Below are positions 30,329 to 40,217 of a stretch of 64,000 bases of DNA, piece by piece (position 1 is the stretch's first letter; each line of letters starts with the position of its first letter). The position numbers and the translations under genes were made by a program. This DNA comes from Rubidibacter lacunae KORDI 51-2 (GTDB lineage: Bacteria; Cyanobacteriota; Cyanobacteriia; Cyanobacteriales; Rubidibacteraceae). Where the stretch lies: positions 124,001-188,000 of the forward strand of contig NZ_ASSJ01000049.1 of assembly GCF_000473895.1 (NCBI RefSeq), read 5' to 3'. Below the pieces are notes generated by a model, which had not been told where the DNA came from, did not search any database, and saw only the letters and a list, made by a program, of their open reading frames with translations.

Positions 30329-32224
30329 ATGGTATCCACGCCTGCTGAAGCTAAGCCGCTTTTGCAAGATCGCGATCGCCTCGAAGAACGCTTGCGGGAA
30401 ATCCCCCTGCAACCGGGCATTTACCTGATGCGCGATAAAACCGGGCATATCCTCTATATCGGCAAGTCCAAGAAGCTGCGATCGCGGGTGCGTTCGTACT
30501 TCCGCAAGTCCGGCGACCTCAGCGAATCGAAGCAACTGATGTTGCGTCAAGTGGTCGACATCGAATTTGTCGTCACCGACACCGAAGCTGAAGCCCTCGC
30601 TCTCGAAGCCAATCTCGTCAAGCAGCACCAACCTCACTTCAACGTGCTGCTCAAAGACGACAAGCGCTATCCCTACCTCTGCATCACTTGGTCCGAAGAA
30701 TACCCGCGTATCTTTATCACCCGCCGCCGCCGGCTCGGGCGCCAAAAAGATAAATACTACGGTCCCTACGTCGACGCGCGCGCGCTGCGCATGACCTTAC
30801 GGCTCGTGCGGCGGATTTTTCCCCAGCGCCAGCGCCCCCGCCCCCTGTTCAAAGATCGGCCCTGCATCAACTACCACCTCGGTCGCTGCCCCGGTGTCTG
30901 CCAGGGAATGATTTCCTCGGAAGACTATCGCAAGACCATTCAGAAAATAGCCATGGTGTTTGAAGGGCGATCGGTCGAGCTGGCAAAGGCTTTGGCACAG
31001 CGCATGGAAGTTGCCGCCGAGGAACTTAACTTCGAGCTGGCCGCTCGCCTGCGCGATCGAATCGCAGCGCTAAACGCCCTCACTGCCGATCAAAAAGTCT
31101 CGCTGCCAGACGACACGGTTTCGCGCGACGCGATCGCTCTCGTGGCCGACGCACAACACGCCTGCATCCAGTTGTTTCAAACTCGCGCCGGCAAACTCGT
31201 CGGGCGATTGGGCTTCTTCGCCGACATTGCCGTCCACCGCGCGGGCAACGATCCCGGCGCGATTCTACAGCGGGTCCTGGAAGAACACTATGCGCGTGCC
31301 GACCCGATCGAAATTCCCAGCGAAGTCATTGTCCAGCACGACTTGCCCGATCGCGAATTCGTTGCCGATTGGTTGAGCGGATTGCGCGGGCGCAAGGTTT
31401 CGATCGTTGTGCCGCAGCGCCAAGCCAAAGCCGAACTGATCGAGATGGTAGAGCGTAACGCCCGCTATGAACTCGAACGCACACAGCGCGTTGCCGATCG
31501 CAATGCCCAAGCCCTGCAGGACCTCGCCACGATCTTGGATTTGCCCGAGCCGCCCAAACGCATCGAAGGCTATGACATCTCCCACATCCAAGGTGCCAAT
31601 GCCGTTGGCTCGCAAGTGGTGTTTGTAGACGGCATCCCCGCCAAGCAGCATTACCGCCACTACAAGATCAAAAATCCCGCCGTTCGTTCCGGGCGATCGG
31701 ATGACTTTGCCAGCCTTGCAGAGATCGTTCGACGCCGCTTCCGTAAGTTCGCCGAAAACCCAGACCTAGATCGGCAAGGCAATCCCGACTTCCCCGATCT
31801 AGTCGTCATCGACGGTGGGAAAGGTCAGCTGTCATCGGTGGTAGCCGTACTGCAGACCATGAACCTCCTGCAAGACGTTGCAGCGATCGGTTTGGCCAAA
31901 CGGCGCGAAGAGATTTTCTTGCCCGGCGAGTCGCAACCGCTACCCACGAACCCCGAGCAGCCGGGCGTGCAGGTGTTGCGGCGCTTGCGCGACGAAGCCC
32001 ACCGCTTTGCCATCAATTTTCACCGCCGCCAGCGGACAAACCAACAGCGGCGATCGCGCCTCAACGACATTCCCGGTTTGGGTCACCACCGCCAAAAGGA
32101 ACTACTCGCCCACTTCCGCTCCATCGACTACATCCGCGAAGCCTCGCCCGAGCAGATTGCCGAAGTCCCGGGCATCGGTCCCCGCTTGGCTCGGCAGATC
32201 TACAACTACTTCCACCCGGCGTAA
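30329..32224 (+). CDS. uvrC: Excinuclease ABC subunit C
   Basis: 631 residues. Domains in order: GIY-YIG nuclease ([19 protein letters not shown], about residues 29-47), the Cys-rich [15 protein letters not shown] (about 182-196), the UVR UvrB-binding helix pair ([23 protein letters not shown], about 225-250), the RNase H-like 5'-incision domain ([19 protein letters not shown] and [10 protein letters not shown]), and C-terminal helix-hairpin-helix motifs ([19 protein letters not shown]). It makes both cuts in nucleotide excision repair with UvrAB. The gene is complete and convergent with the antiporter gene 47 bases on. Confidence 0.96.
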   Translation: MVSTPAEAKPLLQDRDRLEERLREIPLQPGIYLMRDKTGHILYIGKSKKLRSRVRSYFRKSGDLSESKQLMLRQVVDIEFVVTDTEAEALALEANLVKQHQPHFNVLLKDDKRYPYLCITWSEEYPRIFITRRRRLGRQKDKYYGPYVDARALRMTLRLVRRIFPQRQRPRPLFKDRPCINYHLGRCPGVCQGMISSEDYRKTIQKIAMVFEGRSVELAKALAQRMEVAAEELNFELAARLRDRIAALNALTADQKVSLPDDTVSRDAIALVADAQHACIQLFQTRAGKLVGRLGFFADIAVHRAGNDPGAILQRVLEEHYARADPIEIPSEVIVQHDLPDREFVADWLSGLRGRKVSIVVPQRQAKAELIEMVERNARYELERTQRVADRNAQALQDLATILDLPEPPKRIEGYDISHIQGANAVGSQVVFVDGIPAKQHYRHYKIKNPAVRSGRSDDFASLAEIVRRRFRKFAENPDLDRQGNPDFPDLVVIDGGKGQLSSVVAVLQTMNLLQDVAAIGLAKRREEIFLPGESQPLPTNPEQPGVQVLRRLRDEAHRFAINFHRRQRTNQQRRSRLNDIPGLGHHRQKELLAHFRSIDYIREASPEQIAEVPGIGPRLARQIYNYFHPA

Positions 32225-32271
32225 CCGCGACGCTACCCAAGATGATTTTTTTGGGGATATTTGACTCAATT

Positions 32272-33366
32272 CTAGACCCCCGTCACCTCAGGATAGAAAA
32301 AGAAGGCGAGCGCGAGCGTCGCGTAAGTTGCCAATAATAAGCAGCCTTCCAACCAGTTCGACTTGCCATCGGAGCTAATAGAATTAGCAATCAGCACTGC
32401 CACCGCCACCGCCACGAGTTCGAAGGGGCTGAAATTCAAATCCATTGGCTGACCGATGATCCACCCGACGATGACGAGGATCGGACCTACAAATAGGGCA
32501 ATCTGCAGCGTCGAACCGACCGTGACCGACACCGATAAGTCCATCTTGTTCTTCATCGCCACCGTCACTGCCGTCACGTGCTCCGCGGAGTTACCGATAA
32601 TGGGCAGCAAGATCACCCCCGTAAACAGCGCCGACAACCCCAACGTGGCAGTCGCTTCTTCCAGCGATGTCACGAGAAATTCTGATTCGACCCCCACAAC
32701 CACCGTCACTACCAACAACACGACGATCCAAAGCGTCAGGTTGACGTCCTCGGGCGGCTCGCGATCGCCTTCGGGATCCACCTGTGCTTTGCCCACGTCG
32801 TGGAGATAGGCATGCGTCTTCATGGAGAAGAACAGGGTCAACCCATATACGACGATCGCCACGACGGATACTGCCACCGACAATCGCTGCAGCCGCAGCT
32901 CGCTGATGCCGCTTGAGTTAAGGTTCAACGCCGTCGGCAGCAAAATTGCGATCACGGCCAGGTTCATCGCCGAAGCATTGACGCGCGCAATCTCCGGCTG
33001 AAACACCTGTTCCTTAAATCGAATGCCGCCGAGCAACATCGCAAACCCCGATACCAGCAGCAAGTTGCCGACAATCGAGCCGGTAATTGAGGCCTTAACC
33101 ACGCTCACGAGTCCGCTCCGCAGTGCCAGGAGCGCGATGATCAGCTCCGTTGCGTTGCCGAACGTGGCGTTCATCAATCCCCCCAGCGTCGGACCTGCCA
33201 CGATCGCGATCTCCTCAGTTGCCGTGCCCATGAAGGCTGCCAGCGGCACGATCGCCAACGCCGACAGGATAAAAACCGTTGCCGCACCCCAATCGAGAAA
33301 CTCGGCAGCTAGAGACATCGGTACGAACAGCAGCATTATGAGAAAAAACTTGTTCTTATTGCTCAT
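32272..33366 (-). CDS. cax: Ca2+/H+ antiporter (CaCA family, Cax type)
   Basis: 364 residues with about eleven membrane helices in two inverted halves. The two alpha-repeat motifs are clear: GLMNATFGNATELIIALLAL in the first half and LLPIIGNSAEHVTAVTVAMK in the second (the GNxxE Glu residues bind Ca2+). A charged cytoplasmic loop (KAQVDPEGDREPPEDV) separates the halves. It exports Ca2+ across the plasma membrane using the proton gradient. The gene is complete and stands alone. Confidence 0.92.
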   Translation of the reverse strand: MSNKNKFFLIMLLFVPMSLAAEFLDWGAATVFILSALAIVPLAAFMGTATEEIAIVAGPTLGGLMNATFGNATELIIALLALRSGLVSVVKASITGSIVGNLLLVSGFAMLLGGIRFKEQVFQPEIARVNASAMNLAVIAILLPTALNLNSSGISELRLQRLSVAVSVVAIVVYGLTLFFSMKTHAYLHDVGKAQVDPEGDREPPEDVNLTLWIVVLLVVTVVVGVESEFLVTSLEEATATLGLSALFTGVILLPIIGNSAEHVTAVTVAMKNKMDLSVSVTVGSTLQIALFVGPILVIVGWIIGQPMDLNFSPFELVAVAVAVLIANSISSDGKSNWLEGCLLLATYATLALAFFFYPEVTGV

Positions 33367-33650
33367 CGCGTTGCAAATACCTCACGCCCCCAGATTACCC
33401 GACTGTTCGTTGAAGGCAACCGTCGCACATCCGCAGCTGAAACGCGAGGTATGACGAGCGCGCCGCCAGTCCCGAGCCTACCCCATCGCACCAGCAGCGC
33501 TCGTGCTAGTGCGGCCGCAGACGGCTGCTGCACCCAGGCGATCGCCAATGAGTCCGACGCGAGTACCCGTATGAATCTAGCGCAGCGTGCGGGCGCGGGC
33601 AGTGCGGTGCGCGCGGGTTGCAGCCGGGCTAGCCGGACTAGAAATTTGTT

Positions 33651-34715
33651 TTACTTCCACTCGGGGTGCTGCTCGGCAGTATGGTGGATATCGAGATCGT
33701 TGAGATGGCGGATGAGTTGATAGAGCCGACCGAGGTCGCGCTGGTTGAAATCGAACACCAAACGAGGTAATCCGGCCAACTCCCCGTTTTCTTCGGGCAA
33801 GGCGTCGCGCTGGAGAATCGCGCCACCGCGCAAGATATCGCCGAACTCCTCATTGAGCTGCCTGAGTTGCAGTTGCGAGATCGCCGCATTCAAGCGCATC
33901 ACGAACCACCGACCCGCATAGCGGCTGGAGTGATAGAGGCGGTAAAACTTCTGAATCGCCGCACACGCTACGTCCAAGTCGTCGGTCAAGGTGTAGATTT
34001 CTGCATCCTCGGGGCTGACCAGCCCGTTGCCAATAAGGTGCTCGCACACGTATTCGTGCCACGCGCGCCAATAATTGCCACCGGGTTTGTCCACCAACAC
34101 TAGCGGTACGGGTCCGTGACGTCCGGTTTGGCAAAGAGTCAGACATTCGAATGCTTCATCCTGGGTACCGTAACCACCGGGGAACAGGGCAATTGCGTCG
34201 CTCTCTTTAAGAAAAAACAGCTTGCGCGTGAAAAAATACTTAAAGTCAATAGCTTTGGGATCGCCGGCAATGTAAGGATTTGAATCTTGCTCGAACGGTA
34301 GCTGAATATTCAGCCCGAAGGAGCGCTCGGCTCCAGCTCCCTCGTTGCCAGCTTGCATGATCCCCCCGCCGCCGCCGGTCATCACGGCAAATCCCTGCTG
34401 AACCAGACAGCGCGCGAAGTCTCGCGCCATTGCATATTCCGGCGTATCGGTCGCAATGCGGGCCGAGCCAAAGATTGCGACTTTGCGCGTGTGGGTGTGG
34501 GTGCGAAAAACTCGGAAACCGAGCTGCATGTCCTGTAGGGCACCTGTGAGGATCTTCCAATCAAGGCGCTCTAAATCTTCCCCAGCAATGCCTACCAGCA
34601 GGTCGAACGCGCGTTGGATGAGGTCGCCGTTCTGCTTGGTTGGCGCTCGCTCAATGAGGTTGCCCAGCCGCTCTTGAAGCGAATAGCGGCGGTCCTCGGC
34701 GTGAAATGAACCCAT
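33651..34715 (-). CDS. LOG-family (lysine decarboxylase-like) protein
   Basis: 354 residues from ATG 34715 (GAGGTG upstream); the longer frame to 34826 runs through the trxA terminator and is rejected. The Rossmann core has VAIFGSARI, the phosphate-binding VMTGGGGGIMQAGNEGA and the LOG signature LFPGGYGTQDEAFE. LOG enzymes are nucleotide 5'-monophosphate phosphoribohydrolases that free cytokinin-type bases in plants and some bacteria. This copy has an extra N-terminal helical region (~80 residues) and a C-terminal extension of about 90 residues, so its substrate may differ. Confidence 0.85.
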   Translation of the reverse strand: MGSFHAEDRRYSLQERLGNLIERAPTKQNGDLIQRAFDLLVGIAGEDLERLDWKILTGALQDMQLGFRVFRTHTHTRKVAIFGSARIATDTPEYAMARDFARCLVQQGFAVMTGGGGGIMQAGNEGAGAERSFGLNIQLPFEQDSNPYIAGDPKAIDFKYFFTRKLFFLKESDAIALFPGGYGTQDEAFECLTLCQTGRHGPVPLVLVDKPGGNYWRAWHEYVCEHLIGNGLVSPEDAEIYTLTDDLDVACAAIQKFYRLYHSSRYAGRWFVMRLNAAISQLQLRQLNEEFGDILRGGAILQRDALPEENGELAGLPRLVFDFNQRDLGRLYQLIRHLNDLDIHHTAEQHPEWK

Positions 34716-34824
34716 ATAGCACCTCGCTGCAAGGCTCGCCGCCAACCGTGCTTGCAAAGGGAGCCCTGGAGCGATCCTATCGCGACAGGGTGCCCGTAAT
34801 TGGAATGACTGAGAAATTCCTGTC

Positions 34825-34849
34825 AAAAAAGCACCCCGACGAACGGGGT
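34825..34849 (-). terminator. Rho-independent terminator of trxA
   Basis: Minus-strand ACCCCG-ttcgt-CGGGGT (34849-34833) followed by GC and six T (34830-34825). It lies 90 bases beyond the trxA stop and within the upstream region of the LOG-family gene. Confidence 0.85.
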
Positions 34850-34938
34850 ACTAGACATAACAGGAGCGGGCCCGGTGCTTCTCGCCCATAAATTCAAGAC
34901 GCCAGCGCCAGGGCAACTCTAAACCTTTTAAGCGGAAC

Positions 34939-35262
<324 letters not shown>

Positions 35263-35505
35263 GCCCAGAATTCCTTACTCGTCGGGGTCTTAATATACTA
35301 GGCGATTTTACCACAGCCGCCGAATGCCCTCCGCGCACAGCTTTCGCCGTAGCTGAGCAGTCTACCACCGAGCTGCCAGCCCGCGATCGCCACTTTCGGA
35401 CTGTTGCTCCGTCGTAGTCAACAGATGTAGATATCTTTCGAAATATTATCGATATGTTAGGCAACTGCAAGTCGCGATCGCGCGGAATCCCCCCAGGATT
35501 CCATG

Positions 35506-35574
35506 AAAAAACCGCCTAAAGAAACTTCAGGCGGGGTGTGGTGTGAGGAGTGAACGGAAATCTTACTTTCCGTC
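35506..35574 (-). ncRNA. yfr1: Yfr1 small regulatory RNA
   Basis: About 69 bases on the minus strand. A 5' hairpin ACGGAAA-gtaaga-TTTCCGT is followed by a single-stranded stretch containing the Yfr1 ultraconserved core ACTCCTCACAC (35551-35541) and then CACACC. The 3' terminator hairpin CCGCCT-gaagtttcttt-AGGCGG ends in six T. This architecture and the position upstream of trxA are the known hallmarks of Yfr1, a short abundant RNA that blocks translation of targets by pairing its unpaired core with ribosome-binding regions (porin mRNAs in Prochlorococcus). The end coordinates are estimates. Confidence 0.92.
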
Positions 35575-35581
35575 ACATTCC

Positions 35582-35587
35582 ATTCTA
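35582..35587 (-). promoter_or_regulatory. Probable -10 box of yfr1
   Basis: TAGAAT on the minus strand, seven bases before the expected 5' end of Yfr1. No good -35 box is evident at standard spacing. Confidence 0.5.
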
Positions 35588-35728
35588 GTCTAGGTAAGCG
35601 CGCCCGACTCGGGTGGATTTTACTCGTACGTACGTTCGGTCGAATGTTGGAAAAAAGCGTCCACCATCCTAATAACATTACAAGTATCAATGCTGTCTAA
35701 ATACCCCCTGTCGCTCAACGGGTATGCA

Positions 35729-35754
35729 GATCGGCAATAATGCCGCTGCCGATC
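35729..35754 (+). repeat. Overlapping alternative hairpins before the DUF2079 gene
   Basis: GATCGGCA (35729-35736) can pair with TGCCGATC (35747-35754), or its CGGCA part can pair with the nearer TGCCG (35741-35745). The two stems exclude each other. They lie about 50 bases ahead of the start at 35802. Confidence 0.4.
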
Positions 35755-35801
35755 GCCGTCGGCGCGCAGGGCGCATTTACGGGAAGAGAAACAAACGATA
35801 A

Positions 35802-37460
35802 ATGTTACAAAAGTTCGAGGAACGGGCGGGCCTGCGGTTGGCTATCGGCGGCGCGATCGTGTTTGGGGCGATCGCGCTGGCGTTAGTCCTGCACCGGCAT
35901 TTCACGTTTTACTCGTCTTACGACCAGGGCATTTTCAATCAGGTGTTCTGGAATGGGATCCACGGGCGATTTTTCCAGAGTTCCTTGTCCTCACAGCTTT
36001 CAACGAATGTGGTGCATGCGGGCGAGGTGCCGGCCGTCAACTATCACCGCTTGGGGCAACACTTCACGCCCGCTCTATTGTTATGGCATCCCCTCTACGC
36101 GCTGGTACCGCATCCGGCAACGCTGTCGGTGTTGATGGTGGGATTGGTGACGGCAGCGGGTTTCGTGCTGTACGCCCTGGCAAGGCTGTACGTGGAACCA
36201 AGGGTAGCCGGACTAATTGTCCTCAGCTACTACAGCGCCAATGCCATCTTGGGACCGACACTGGCTAATTTCCATGACGTCTGCCAGATGCCGCTTTTCA
36301 TATTCGGGCTGCTGCTGTCGATGGAGAAACGTTGGTGGGGGTGGTTTGGGGTGTTGGCTGTGCTAACGCTCGCCGTGCGCGAAGATAGCGGCATTGCCCT
36401 GTTTGGGGTGGGCGCCTACATGGTTTTGAGCCGGCGGTTTCCGCGCATCGGACTGGCAACGTGCTGTGCGAGCTTCATTTACATGGTGGCCTTGACCAAT
36501 GCGATCATGCCGCTGTTTTCCGACGACATCTCCAAGCGGTTCATGTTGGAGCGTTTCGGGCAGTACGTGGACGGCGATGAAGCCACGACCCTTGATGTCA
36601 TCCGGGCGATGCTGACGCAGCCCTGGTTGCTTGTAGCGGAGCTGGTCACGCCGGTGGGTCGGACGTTGTCGTACCTGTTCGGTCAGCTCTTGCCCTTTGC
36701 GTTCGTTCCGATCGCATCGCCGGGTGCCTGGGCGATCGCGGGATTTCCGCTGCTGAAGTTGCTGTTGGGTCGGGGCGATTCCGTATTGGCGATTTCAATT
36801 CGCTACGCGATGAACGTGGTGCCGGGATTGTGTTATGGGGTAATTTTGTGGTGGGCAGGTCAAGGCTGGCGGACGTTCGGACAGTCCCTGGAACGCTGTC
36901 GACCGCGCGTGCTAACGCCACGTTTGCGCCGCGCGTGGGTTGGTTGCATCTGCCTGTCGCTATTGCTCACGGTGGTGGCAAATCCCAACCGGACGCTGTA
37001 CTTCCTAGTACCGGACTCGATCGAACCGTGGGTGCACATTTCGCTGGCAGAACAATGGCCGCGATCGCGCCAGATGCACGCACTGCTGGCCGAGATCCCT
37101 TCAGAGGCAAGCGTCGCGGCAACAACTTATTTCATCCCCCATCTATCAGGCCGGCGCGAGATCGTTCGCTTTCCGACATTGGAGTTGCTCGATGATAGTG
37201 GAACAGTACAGCGCGTCGAGTACGCGATTGCCGATTTATGGCGGCTGGAGCGCTACCAGGTGGCGTTTAAGCACGATCGTGCCCTCCTGCGTTCCGCAGT
37301 GGCAACAATCGACGAGCGGACGGCTAGCGACGAGTACGGCATCGTGCGCTGCATCGATGGCGTGGTGCTGCTGCAACGGGGCGTTGCCTCGGATGCAGAG
37401 GCTGTTGCGAATTGGCAAGCCTATCGACAGCAGATCGCGCCAACTTTGACCGCAGCCTAG
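35802..37460 (+). CDS. DUF2079-type multi-pass membrane protein
   Basis: 552 residues with roughly ten membrane helices and a soluble C-terminal region (~130 residues). The N-terminal SSYDQGIFNQVFWNGIHGRF and the following YHRLGQHFTPALLLWHPLY and LREDSGIALFGVGAY-like segments are the typical DUF2079 signatures, which resemble GT-C glycosyltransferases (an acidic loop after the first helix: YDQG). A role in cell-surface glycan transfer is plausible but unproven. It is complete and followed 70 bases on by the TonB-like gene, which may be co-transcribed. Confidence 0.8.
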   Translation: MLQKFEERAGLRLAIGGAIVFGAIALALVLHRHFTFYSSYDQGIFNQVFWNGIHGRFFQSSLSSQLSTNVVHAGEVPAVNYHRLGQHFTPALLLWHPLYALVPHPATLSVLMVGLVTAAGFVLYALARLYVEPRVAGLIVLSYYSANAILGPTLANFHDVCQMPLFIFGLLLSMEKRWWGWFGVLAVLTLAVREDSGIALFGVGAYMVLSRRFPRIGLATCCASFIYMVALTNAIMPLFSDDISKRFMLERFGQYVDGDEATTLDVIRAMLTQPWLLVAELVTPVGRTLSYLFGQLLPFAFVPIASPGAWAIAGFPLLKLLLGRGDSVLAISIRYAMNVVPGLCYGVILWWAGQGWRTFGQSLERCRPRVLTPRLRRAWVGCICLSLLLTVVANPNRTLYFLVPDSIEPWVHISLAEQWPRSRQMHALLAEIPSEASVAATTYFIPHLSGRREIVRFPTLELLDDSGTVQRVEYAIADLWRLERYQVAFKHDRALLRSAVATIDERTASDEYGIVRCIDGVVLLQRGVASDAEAVANWQAYRQQIAPTLTAA

Positions 37461-37530
37461 CGCGATCGGCTAGGTTGGGAACGGCTTCGATCGTCAGACG
37501 TTCGTTCGCGTAGGTTGGCGCGATCGCCTT

Positions 37531-38862
37531 ATGATTCCCCATCGGTCTAGGCCAGAGTCTGCGCGACTGCCATCGGGACGGCTACCCTCTCGGGGTTTAC
37601 CTCGGAAGAACCGTCATTTGCGTCCGGGACAGTGGCTGTTGTTTTTGGGAGCGTCGATCCTGCTGCACGCGATCGCGTTTTGGACGTGGGAGTGGCAGGA
37701 AAAACACCGATCGAGCGAGGCGATCGCGCCACCGGAGTTCGAGCCGATCGAGTTCGTAACCGTACCGAACACAACAACAGACCCGCCGCCAGACACCGAG
37801 CGCATCGCCGCAGCAAATGCCGTGGAGAGCGGCCGCACCGAGCGGGAACCGTTGCCCCCAACCGCTGCCGCCGTGGCACCAACGGCGCCAGCACCCCAGG
37901 TCAGCGCGTCGTCACCATCGTCCTCGAGTGCCCCGCCGGTGAGTCCTCCACCGCCAGAGCCACCAGCACCAACGCCACTGCCAGTCGAGCGGACCTCCCG
38001 TCCCGAACCGCAACCATCGACGCGCCAACGTCCGGAACCCACCTCCCCGCCTGTCGCAGGAGTGCCCGCAACCCTCCGGCAACCCGAGCGCGTAACGCAA
38101 CCGCAGCCCGAACCAACACCCGAACCAGCGCTCGAGCCACAACCGCCGTTGCGGTCGCGCCCGACTGTTCGCCCCGAGCCGTTGCCGTCCGCGCGACCGG
38201 CAGTTCCGACACCAGTGCCCGAGCCGTCCCGGCAACAACCGCAGCCCGCACCGGAACGACCCGCACCTCAGATCGCCCGCCCGCCCGTACCCACAGCACC
38301 CGCAACCGAATTACCAGCGGCGGCACTCACACCTCAGCCGCTGGTAAGGGAAGCGCCAGCAGCAACATCACCCGCGACCGAGTCGCCCGCTACACCTCTC
38401 GCTGAAACTCCCGAGAGCTCGAATGGATTGCTGGGCGGACCGATCGCACGCAGCCTCGACGAAGAGGGCACTAGCGAGTTTTTTAATCCGCCCGCCGGGA
38501 GCGATCGCGCCGCCGAGACGCCTCAAAGCACGGCCGCTCGCCAAGATATCGACCTCGGCCCCTATCTAAGCGAACTGCAGCGGCGCGTGCGGCGGAATTG
38601 GCAGCCGAGCAGTCCCCGACGCGATCGCCAAACGCTGATCCAATTTCAAATCGCTCGGAACGGACAGATCCGCAACCTGCGGGTCGTTCAAACCTCGGGA
38701 TCGCCGATTGTCGATCGCGAAACCCTGGAAGCGATTGAGCGGGCGGCACCCTTTCCACCGCTACCTAGCGGGTTTCACCAGGAAGCGTTGAATGTTAACT
38801 TTAGTTTCAACATTCACATCACGGAAAACGACCGGCCCTCTTTACGATTGGGACCGTCGTAA
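37531..38862 (+). CDS. TonB-like energy-transducer protein
   Basis: 443 residues. One N-terminal membrane helix (WLLFLGASILLHAIAFWTW, about residues 33-51) precedes a very Pro-rich spacer of about 230 residues (PEPTPEPALEPQPP-type repeats). The C-terminal TonB domain (about 350-435) has LGPYLSELQRRVRRNWQPS, NGQIRNLRVVQTSGSP and ALEAIERAAPFPPLP-like motifs. Such proteins span the periplasm and contact outer-membrane receptors, or act in envelope assembly as in TolA. No exbB/exbD genes are next to it. Antisense frames over the Pro-rich spacer are compositional artefacts. Confidence 0.85.
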   Translation: MIPHRSRPESARLPSGRLPSRGLPRKNRHLRPGQWLLFLGASILLHAIAFWTWEWQEKHRSSEAIAPPEFEPIEFVTVPNTTTDPPPDTERIAAANAVESGRTEREPLPPTAAAVAPTAPAPQVSASSPSSSSAPPVSPPPPEPPAPTPLPVERTSRPEPQPSTRQRPEPTSPPVAGVPATLRQPERVTQPQPEPTPEPALEPQPPLRSRPTVRPEPLPSARPAVPTPVPEPSRQQPQPAPERPAPQIARPPVPTAPATELPAAALTPQPLVREAPAATSPATESPATPLAETPESSNGLLGGPIARSLDEEGTSEFFNPPAGSDRAAETPQSTAARQDIDLGPYLSELQRRVRRNWQPSSPRRDRQTLIQFQIARNGQIRNLRVVQTSGSPIVDRETLEAIERAAPFPPLPSGFHQEALNVNFSFNIHITENDRPSLRLGPS

Positions 38863-39037
38863 TAATCATGATGTTGGGCGAGCGCGATCCTTAGTCGGAC
38901 TCGGCAAGTAATGGCAACTCTCTACAGGCAACGAATACGGATAGTCCCTAAAGACAATTGGCGCGCCGAACAGATTGTGAACTAACGGCGGTAAGGTCAC
39001 TGTGGGCAGTGCTTGAGCTGCTTAGCTCTCGTGCATT

Positions 39038-39307
39038 TTGTCTGCGAGCGCGCGCTCTTTTCGGTGCGAATCGCCGGCGCCATCAAGCGATGGCGCGCAA
39101 TATTGTCGCTATCAATTTCCAACCCTCGACCGCGATAGCCTGCAAGCCAACTTGGGGCGGCGATTGCTGCGGACAATGCAGCAGGGGACAATCGCGCAAG
39201 CTGATACTGAGACCATCCACGACTACGTGGGGGCAGCAATGGATTGGTTGCGTCAGTTACCCGGAGTGAGTCTGACGATCGCTGCCGATCCACCCAGAGA
39301 GAACTAG
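39038..39307 (+). CDS. Small hypothetical protein
   Basis: 89 residues from a TTG; the true start may be further in. The second half (YQFPTLDRDSLQANLGRRLL, then AQADTETIHDYVGAAMDWLR) has the balance of charged and hydrophobic residues of a helical protein, unlike the shadow frames around it. I do not recognise a family. It is convergent with the nuclease gene, 13 bases away. Confidence 0.4.
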   Translation: MSASARSFRCESPAPSSDGAQYCRYQFPTLDRDSLQANLGRRLLRTMQQGTIAQADTETIHDYVGAAMDWLRQLPGVSLTIAADPPREN

Positions 39308-39320
39308 CTGGGCGCGATCG

Positions 39321-40121
39321 CTACAGCGCCACTTCATCGACCCGGGCGAGCGCCTCGCGCCAGTCCGACGCCAGCTCCGACACTGCGGGCGACTGGCGTT
39401 GGCAGCGGCTGGCGAAGGCGCAGGTGGCACAAAGGCTGCTCGACTCCGGCACCTGCGGAAACAATGTCCCGTGGCTGTCGTAGGCTTGCTGCCATTGCGT
39501 CAAATTGGTTAACAGCTCGGTTAATTCCCGCTGGGTGGTGGCGTGCTGCTCGCGGTTGTAGGCGATCGCGAACTGTTGCGGCGTTGCTGGTGGCTTGACA
39601 AACCAATAAACAAACTCGATTTGCTCCGGAGCATATTCGCAGGTTTCCGCCAACACGAACAGGTATAGCCGTGTTTGCCAACTTTCAACGAGCTGTTGCC
39701 GCCGACTGCTCGGCGGTTGCAAGTAAGTTTTCCAGTCCAGTATTCGCGCGCGCTCGCGGCTGGCAAGCAATAAGTCAAACACGACCGTCAGTAAATATCC
39801 GGCAAACTCCAGCGTTCGCAAGTGCTCTGCTGCCCGCCACGTTCCCGACTGGGTCGACAGCAGCTCCGAGGCGGACTCGGTCAAGGCTGCAATTGCTGCC
39901 CCGAACTCGTCGTCCTCTGGTAGCACCGACGCGATCGGCAAGCCCAACTCGCGCTGTTGCATCAGCAGGTGAAACCGTTTGCCCCAGGCCAGGCGATCGC
40001 TCTGAACTAAGTTTGCCGGGGCTTGCAAACGATCGAGGTAGGCATGTTGGAACTTGCGCGGGCAAGCTGCCAGCAAGTTCAAATGACCTTGCGACAAACG
40101 CGGGAGCACTACTTCAGACAC
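39321..40121 (-). CDS. PD-(D/E)XK nuclease-family protein (RecB/Cas4-like)
   Basis: 266 residues. Motifs: LSQGHLNLLAACPRKFQHAYL at the N-terminus (first Cys, residue 20), LAWGKRFHLLMQQ (the conserved His), ILDWKTYLQ (the D-x-K catalytic pair, about residues 128-130), WQTRLYLFVLAE (the QxxxY helix) and CATCAFASRCQ near the C-terminus. The one-plus-three Cys arrangement is that of an iron-sulfur cluster as in AddB and Cas4. No cas genes are nearby, so a general DNA-repair role is more likely than adaptation. The gene is complete. Confidence 0.8.
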   Translation of the reverse strand: MSEVVLPRLSQGHLNLLAACPRKFQHAYLDRLQAPANLVQSDRLAWGKRFHLLMQQRELGLPIASVLPEDDEFGAAIAALTESASELLSTQSGTWRAAEHLRTLEFAGYLLTVVFDLLLASRERARILDWKTYLQPPSSRRQQLVESWQTRLYLFVLAETCEYAPEQIEFVYWFVKPPATPQQFAIAYNREQHATTQRELTELLTNLTQWQQAYDSHGTLFPQVPESSSLCATCAFASRCQRQSPAVSELASDWREALARVDEVAL

Positions 40122-40217
40122 GACCTAAACCACAGCGAGCGGGCAAATAAGCGATCGCCGCATCTAACCGCGCCAATCCCGAGCGAGCGCGATGCTGGCG
40201 ACGCCAACTCAAACAAC

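Noticed and set aside
35457-35690. Minus-strand frame of 77 codons
   Set aside because: Covers the Yfr1 RNA with its terminator; no protein motif or ribosome site.
38000-38340. Possible CRISPR-like or tandem repeat array
   Set aside because: The repetition is codon-level Pro/Glu/Arg low complexity without regular spacing.
37614-38405. Several long antisense or out-of-frame readings over the TonB-like gene
   Set aside because: They arise from the Pro-rich repeat composition; only the frame with the membrane helix and TonB domain is credible.
39321-40121. Cas4 adaptation nuclease
   Set aside because: The PD-(D/E)XK and Cys motifs fit, but there are no cas genes or CRISPR repeats nearby, so a general RecB-like label is safer.
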